From Lathyrus oleraceus (lineage: Eukaryota; Streptophyta; Magnoliopsida; Fabales; Fabaceae), in NCBI RefSeq assembly GCF_024323335.1, contig NC_066581.1:225014539-225078538 (forward strand): a DNA stretch of 64,000 bases. Reading direction: 5' to 3'. The number at the start of each line of letters is the position of its first letter. The first letter of the stretch is position 1. A program made the position numbers and the translations under genes. Below the pieces are notes generated by a model. It ran no database searches and was not told where the DNA came from. It saw nothing but the letters and a program-made list of their open reading frames with translations. Below, in pieces: positions 59,073-64,000 of this stretch.

Positions 59073-59492
59073 TGTAACAGCCCAAACTGCTTTCAGGATT
59101 ACCGACTGACCCCACAAACCAACACGGGTCTTTTCAGCATGTTTTATCCTCACTCACATGCTTCCCGGGAAACTTCCCAGAAGGTCACCCATCCCAATAC
59201 TACTCCAAGTCAAGCACGCTTAACTATGGAGTTCTTATTGGTCAGGCTACCGAAAAGAAGATGCATCTTGTTGGTATAGGTAGTACCAATTAATCCTTAT
59301 AAGCCTTCATTCAACCATGCAGTCCCATACCTGCATAGTCTTAGGATCCCTCTCATTCCGATGTGAATTCGGTTTTCCCCTAGAAGCTGCTAGGAGTGTC
59401 TCATTGTCATGCCTCATGCATAAACAACCACTCCCTCGCCCTCGGGTGTCACATGTAACCACTCTTCGGCCTCTCCGACCTCGGGTGTTACA
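59073..59492 (-). repeat. Cassandra 3' LTR
   Basis: TGTAACACCCGAGG to TTTGGGCTGTTACA on minus, 420 bases, with a 5S-like domain at 59172-59287. Confidence 0.9.
59172..59287 (-). ncRNA. 5S rRNA-like domain in Cassandra 3' LTR
   Basis: On minus, GAACTCCATAGTTAAGCGTG and GGATGGGTGACCTTCTGGGA match plant 5S rRNA with few changes; this includes the internal-promoter half. About 116 nt against the usual 120. It derives from 5S rRNA rather than being a 5S gene. Cassandra 5S domains are known to retain Pol III promoter boxes. Confidence 0.85.
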
Positions 59493-59563
59493 TGCCCACC
59501 AACTTCCGCTTGGTTCGTCCCCGAACCACATCGTACTGGGAGAGGTTTGGCTCTGATACCATT

Positions 59564-59983
59564 TGTAACAGCCCAAACTGCTTTCAGGATTACCGACTGA
59601 CCCCACAAACCAACACGGGTCTTTTCAGCATGTTTTATCCTCACTCACATGCTTCCCGGGAAACTTCCCAGAAGGTCACCCATCCCAATACTACTCCAAG
59701 TCAAGCACGCTTAACTATGGAGTTCTTATTGGTCAGGCTACCGAAAAGAAGATGCATCTTGTTGGTATAGGTAGTACCAATTAATCCTTATAAGCCTTCA
59801 TTCAACCATGCAGTCCCATACCTGCATAGTCTTAGGATCCCTCTCATTCCGATGTGAATTCGGTTTTCCCCTAGAAGCTGCTAGGAGTGTCTCATTGTCA
59901 TGCCTCATGCATAAACAACCACTCCCTCGCCCTCGGGTGTCACATGTAACCACTCTTCGGCCTCTCCGACCTCGGGTGTTACA
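59564..59983 (-). repeat. Cassandra 5' LTR
   Basis: Identical in length and, as read, in sequence to 59073-59492; the 5S-like domain is at 59663-59778. The PBS at 59549-59561 follows two bases after its end on minus. Confidence 0.9.
59663..59778 (-). ncRNA. 5S rRNA-like domain in Cassandra 5' LTR
   Basis: Second copy of the 5S-derived domain, offset 491 bases from the first, with the same sequence. Confidence 0.85.
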
Positions 59984-62769
59984 TTGACTGCCCTAATAGA
60001 GTCACTCATGGCTGCCCAGAGTCAGTCTTCTCCGACACCTTCAACTCCTCCCCAGAGGACAGTTATCTCCGAGATTGTCTCCTCTATTGTGCCCGCTGCC
60101 AGTGCACACTTGGTTCCAACAGCCATGCCAATCGGGTTCCCGTGGGGGATGCCTCCCAATTTCATGCCTGAGGGTTCTGTTCCTACCTTTGCTTCTCTGT
60201 CGGCATCTAGCCCGGTCCTTGCCGTTCCTCCTCCTATCGTGCATACTTTACCCAGGGTAGACGACACCATCTATCATTCTGAGCCGTCTGAGGGTCCAAA
60301 TGTTTATGAGAAGATGGATGCTATGAACGATCAATTTCTTGAGCTTCGCAAAGAATTGAAAACTCTCAGAGGGAAGGATCTTTTCGGCAAGTCTGCTGCC
60401 GAACTCTGCTTGGTTCCAAATGTGAAGATCCCTGTGAAATTCAAGGTCCCTGATTTTGAAAAGTACAAAGGAAATACTTGTCCTCTCAGCCACCTGGTCA
60501 TGTATGCCAGGAAGATGTCGACTCAAACCGATAATGACCAACTACTCATCCACTACTTTCAGGACAGTCTGTCCGGTGTCGCTTTGCGTTGGTACATGGG
60601 TTTAGACAACGCGAACATCCGATCCTTCAATGATCTCGGCGAAGCCTTCATCAAGCAGTACAAGTACAACATGGATATGGCTCCCAATAGAGATCAATTG
60701 AGAGCCATGTCCCAGAAGGATAAAGAAACATTTAAGGAGTACGCCCAGAGGTGGCGAGAGGTGGCAGCACAGATCGTGCCTCCGCTAGAAGAGAAAGAGA
60801 TGACTAAGATCTTTTTGAAGACTTTAAGTTCTTTTTATTATGAGCGGATGATTGCTAGCGCTCCTTCTGACTTCACCGAGATGGTGAATATGGGGATGCG
60901 TCTAGAAGAAGGGGTCCGTGAAGGATGGTTAACTAGAGAAGAAGGCTCTTCTGCCAAACGTTATGGGGCGTTTGCAAAGAAGAAAGATGGAGAGGCACAT
61001 GTTGTGATCTCCCATGAGAAACCAAGAAGACCCTCTGTGAGGAGGAAGACTGTGCATCCCGCCAGTAACCAGCACCAGGTGGCTCATATAGCACCTGTTT
61101 TCAGAGACAATCAACAGTATCAGCAACATAGTAACAATCAGCAACCACATCCGCAATATCAGCAACAACAGCACCAACCGCAACAGCAGACTTACCAGCC
61201 TCAAAATAGTAATCAAACCAGCACGAATTACGAGAGGAAAAAGGTCACCTTCGATCCTATTCCAATGACGTACGCAGAGTTATATCCCTCTTTGATAGAA
61301 AGGAAACTGATTACTCCGAGAGACCCACCGGCTATACCTGCTAACCCCCAGTGGTGGTATAAGCCCGAATTACACTGTGTTTACCATTCAGGTGCTCCCG
61401 GCCATGACGTGGAGAATTGTTACCCTTTGAAGACCAAGGTTCAAGACCTTGTGAGGTGTGGTATTTTATGTTTTGAGGACGTAGGCCCTAATGTGAAGAA
61501 GAACCCATTGCCCGAACATGGGAAATCTGTCAACATGGTCCAGGGTTGCCCTGGAAAATACAAGGTCAAATATGTCAGTCATATTCAACAGTCTCTGGTC
61601 CAGATGCATCGTTTGTTGTGTGACTACAGTCATTATGAGCATGACCATGATAGATGCCGAGTCTGCTCTGTTAACCGATTGGGTTGTTGCCAGGTGCGCA
61701 AGGATGTTCAGGAAATGCTAGACGAAGAAGTCATTGAGATCCTTCAAAACAGGAATGTTGATGAAAATGAGCCTGAGGTCATTGTGATCTCCCTAGTGTT
61801 CCGGATACCCGAGCCTGTTATCATCAAGTACAATGGTAGCAAGCAGAAGGCTTCTCCCGCTCTGATCATTAAGCTTGTTGGTCCTGTGCCTTACTCCTCT
61901 GAAAAGGCAGTTCCCTATCGCTACAACGCCGTAGCAGTAGAGAATGGGAAAGAGGTGTCCTTGCCCTCTTCTTCTGTTGTGAATATTGCCGATGTTAGCA
62001 GTTTGACCCGTAGTGGCCGTGTATTTTCAGCACCGCCGAAGCCTCAAATTAATGCCGATTTTGTTGAACGCCCGATCGGGAACGCTGTGAATTCTCCGAA
62101 TCCGGCACTTGCTGTTAAGCCCTCCTCCGTACTGAAAACTCCTACTTCTGTTGGCCCGAGTGGTAATGAGAAAGAAGACTGTGATGAGATGTTGAGACTC
62201 ATCAAGAAAAGCGAGTACAATGTTGTAGACCAACTTCTACAAACGCCATCCAAAATATATGTGTTATCCTTACTCTTAAATTCAGAACCACACCGAGAGG
62301 CTCTGCAGAAGGTGTTGGATGTGGCATATGTAGATCACGATGTCACTTTAGAGCAATTCGATAGCATTGTTGCAAACATTACTGTTTGCAACAACCTGAG
62401 CTTTTGTGACTCTGATCTCCCTGAGGAGGGAAGAGACCACAACTTGGCATTACATATATCTATGGGTTGCAGAGACGACGCCATGTCCAATGTGCTGGTG
62501 GACACCGGGTCATCATTGAACGTATTGCCAAAGTCCACTCTCTCAAAACCATCATATCAAGGGCCTCCCATGAGGCAGAGTGGAGTAGTTGTGAAGGCTT
62601 TCGATGGGTCTCGCAAAATTGTGATTGGGGAAGTTGATCTCCCAATCAAGATCGGACTAAGTGATTTTCAGATTACCTTCCAGGTTATGGACATTCACCC
62701 ATCGTACAGTTGTCTCTTAGGTAGACCATGGATTCACGAGGCAGGCGCCGTGACGTCCACCCTACACCA

Positions 62770-64000
62770 TGTCGCATTACGCGAAAAATCGGCGAGAAAC
62801 GAAAACAACAGAGTCGCCACCGCGCGTTATTTATCCCAAAGGAAGGAAAGGAAACGCTCGAAGTAAACCTGGGAAAGACATGGTCTCGCGACCAAAGAGA
62901 ATGGGATCAGGAGTCGGTTATGCGAAGGGAAGGTATTAGCACCCCTACGCATCCGTCGTACTCGACGGGATCCACGCACAAAAGGAAGGATAAAGGTTGC
63001 TAAACACCGCTCAAACAAACATCAAATACTGGTTGAAAGAGACACAGAAAACAAAAGAAACTAACTCAGCAGGATATCGCATCCTGGGCCTACGTAGTCT
63101 GTCAGGCACAGACATCAGAGTCGACGTAGTTCAGGACAGGGGAAACGTGCTCGCTAGGATGTCGCATCCTATGCATACGTATCTTCTCGGACTAAAGAAG
63201 AATCAGAGCACTCGTAGCTCGGCTAACGCACGCAAGACAAAACAACACAGGAAATTGACTGCCAATCGCTGGACTTACGTCAAACTCCACACAAAACAGG
63301 CAAACATGGAAGTCGAATGCCAATCGTTGGACTTACATCAGACTCCGAACCAAACACACGCACACTGGAAACCAACTGCCAATCACTGGACTTACGTCAG
63401 ACTCCAACAAAGAAACTGGAAACTGAATGCCAATCGCTGGACTTACATCGGACTCCAACAAAGAAACTGGAAACCGAATGCCAATCGTTGGACTTACATT
63501 GGACTCCAACCAGAAAAGGAGAAACAACTCACACAAACAAAACAAAAGGGGCGCCCGGAGAGATCAGCTCATCTCTTGCCTACGTACCTCATCTGATATG
63601 AGGATCAGGGCGACGTAGTTCCCCTGCGCAAGGACAAAGGACTAGCCTAACCAGATAACAAAGGGAGACACAACTAGGGAGACTACGACTCGAGCCTAGA
63701 TGTTATCATGCATATCATCCCTAAGTTAAGGTTTCTAGCTAACTTGCACAGGGAGCAAGCTATCCTAAACAGCACAGGAAAAAGCAAACAATCACACAAA
63801 TAGCACACACTATATACAAACAAAGCGGGCTCACACAAGGGTTAGGCTGTGAAACACAAGCCATCTGGAATCGGGTGATGTTAGCTCTTAACTCTAACAT
63901 TGAGAGTTAGGGTGAAGCAGATGAAATGGGAAGTGAAGATGAGACTTCACAGCTCTTATCCCTGGCCTGGGAGAGCTTTAGACAAAGGAATGTGTGGGTT
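62770..64000 (-). mobile_element. LTR of a further Ogre-type family, inverted, cut by window end
   Basis: Ogre-3 sequence stops after CCCTACACCA (compare the unbroken Ogre-1 at 2025), and a new sequence starts TGTCGCATTACGCG. On minus it ends like an Ogre LTR: GGGGTGCTAATACCTTCCC, GGATAAATA and GGTGGCGACTC blocks in the same order and spacing. No PBS lies at 62770, so this is a 3' LTR or solo LTR end; CACCA (62765-62769) would be the target duplication. It is more GC-rich than the other Ogre LTRs and carries TACGTA at 63091, 63176 and 63581 and a tandem repeat at 63261-63530. Confidence 0.78.
63261..63530. repeat. Five-unit imperfect tandem repeat in the LTR
   Basis: Units start GCCAATCGCTGGACTTACGT or close variants at 63261, 63319, 63378, 63429 and 63480, so the period is 58, 59, 51 and 51 bases. 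Each contains TGGACTTAC and GACTCC. Open frames across it in two phases are a by-product of the repeat and are not genes. Confidence 0.85.

Larger units (their letters stand above)
59073..59983 (-). mobile_element. Cassandra TRIM element, complete
   Basis: Two 420-base LTRs (59073-59492, 59564-59983), read as identical throughout, flank a 71-base interior. TTGAC lies on both sides (59068-59072, 59984-59988), a perfect target duplication. On minus, the PBS TGGTATCAGAGCC (59561-59549) is a perfect initiator-Met site, and a purine-rich GTTGGTGGGCA precedes the 3' LTR. Each LTR carries a 5S rRNA-like domain, the defining feature of Cassandra. It has no coding capacity and depends on other elements. 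Confidence 0.93.
54273..62769 (+). mobile_element. Ogre-3, Ty3/gypsy (Tat/Ogre type), 5' part
   Basis: 5' LTR 54273-56327, PBS, leader, ORF1, gag and protease, interrupted at 62770 by an inverted LTR. A Cassandra element sits in gag. The 5-bp sequence before the LTR is TTATC, which would be the target duplication; the other copy is outside the window. gag-protease is open apart from the insertions, while ORF1 has two stops. RT onward is not in the window. Confidence 0.88.
59017..62769 (+). pseudogene. Ogre-3 gag-protease, interrupted by Cassandra and cut at 62770
   Basis: Gag opens MDHLEQENRELKEEVARL at 59017, is interrupted at 59072, and resumes in phase at 59984 once Cassandra and one target copy are ignored. 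The capsid core (FEKYKGNTCPLSHL, ALRWYMGLD, YKYNMDMAPNRDQLRAM) is followed by a His/Gln-rich stretch and a knuckle HCVYHSGAPGHDVENC. Next come a Cys-rich CRVCSVNRLGCCQ segment, a linker, and the retropepsin domain with VLVDTGSSLNVLPKS and SYSCLLGRPWIHEAGAV. No stop is seen from 59984 to 62769. The frame then runs into the inverted LTR and ends at 62866 as a chimaera. Open coding here and the recent look of Cassandra suggest Ogre-3 is younger than Ogre-1. Confidence 0.85.

Noticed and set aside
59172..59287. Genuine 5S rRNA gene
   Set aside because: It occurs once per LTR in a complete element with PBS, target duplication and 71-base interior, so it is the Cassandra 5S-derived domain.
62997..63601. 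Two long overlapping open frames (199 and 94 codons) near the window end
   Set aside because: They run through the five-unit tandem repeat in an LTR in more than one phase; this is a repeat artefact.

Overview
This window is plant nuclear DNA: a stack of nested LTR retrotransposons around one intact host gene. Evidence is five spliced exons with GT-AG introns, Ty3/gypsy and Ty1/copia elements, a LINE remnant and a Cassandra element carrying 5S rRNA sequence. Ogre-type elements (extra ORF1 upstream of gag, long LTRs, tRNA-Arg-like primer site, intron before RT) together with an Athila/Cyclops element suggest a large-genome legume, probably tribe Fabeae (pea, vetch, lentil, Lathyrus). The species assignment is inference. 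All identity and homology statements were made by eye.

Layout. 1-26501 holds Ogre-1 on the minus strand, cut by the window edge. It reads RT, intron, protease, gag, ORF1, PBS, 5' LTR. Its LTR is split into 7579-9429 and 24577-26501 by an Athila-type block (9430-24576). That block is a tandem arrangement sharing one LTR (11541-12718), and it carries a solo Ogre LTR (18980-21039) in the spacer after pol. A 55-bp copia RT scrap follows. 26557-36827 is Ogre-2: a minus-strand 5' LTR of about 4.7 kb plus ORF1, with a second LTR copy in opposite orientation. Together the LTR copies form an inverted repeat with arms of about 3.5 kb.

36828-48762 holds copia debris: a gag/LTR remnant on minus; a full-length short-LTR copia on plus (38064-42892) with many stop codons; a LINE RT fragment; an internally deleted copia on minus; and a small non-autonomous LTR element (47038-48762) with a perfect 5-bp target duplication. 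50131-52094 is the only host gene seen, a five-exon F-box protein gene. From about 53 kb a copia 5' end is interrupted by Ogre-3 (plus, 54273 onward). Ogre-3 contains a complete Cassandra TRIM (59073-59983) in gag and is broken at 62770 by an inverted LTR of a further Ogre-type family, which runs past the window end.

None of the retrotransposon coding regions seen in full is intact; the Ogre-1 RT exon is open but cut by the window edge. The observations most worth follow-up are: a short LTR hairpin whose stem differs by compensating changes between Ogre families; a TCGC-N3-GCGA palindrome found repeatedly in both the Athila element and one Ogre LTR family; the 3.5-kb inverted repeat; a primer-site-like 9-mer inside Ogre LTRs; and the LTR element that contains a smaller LTR-like unit.
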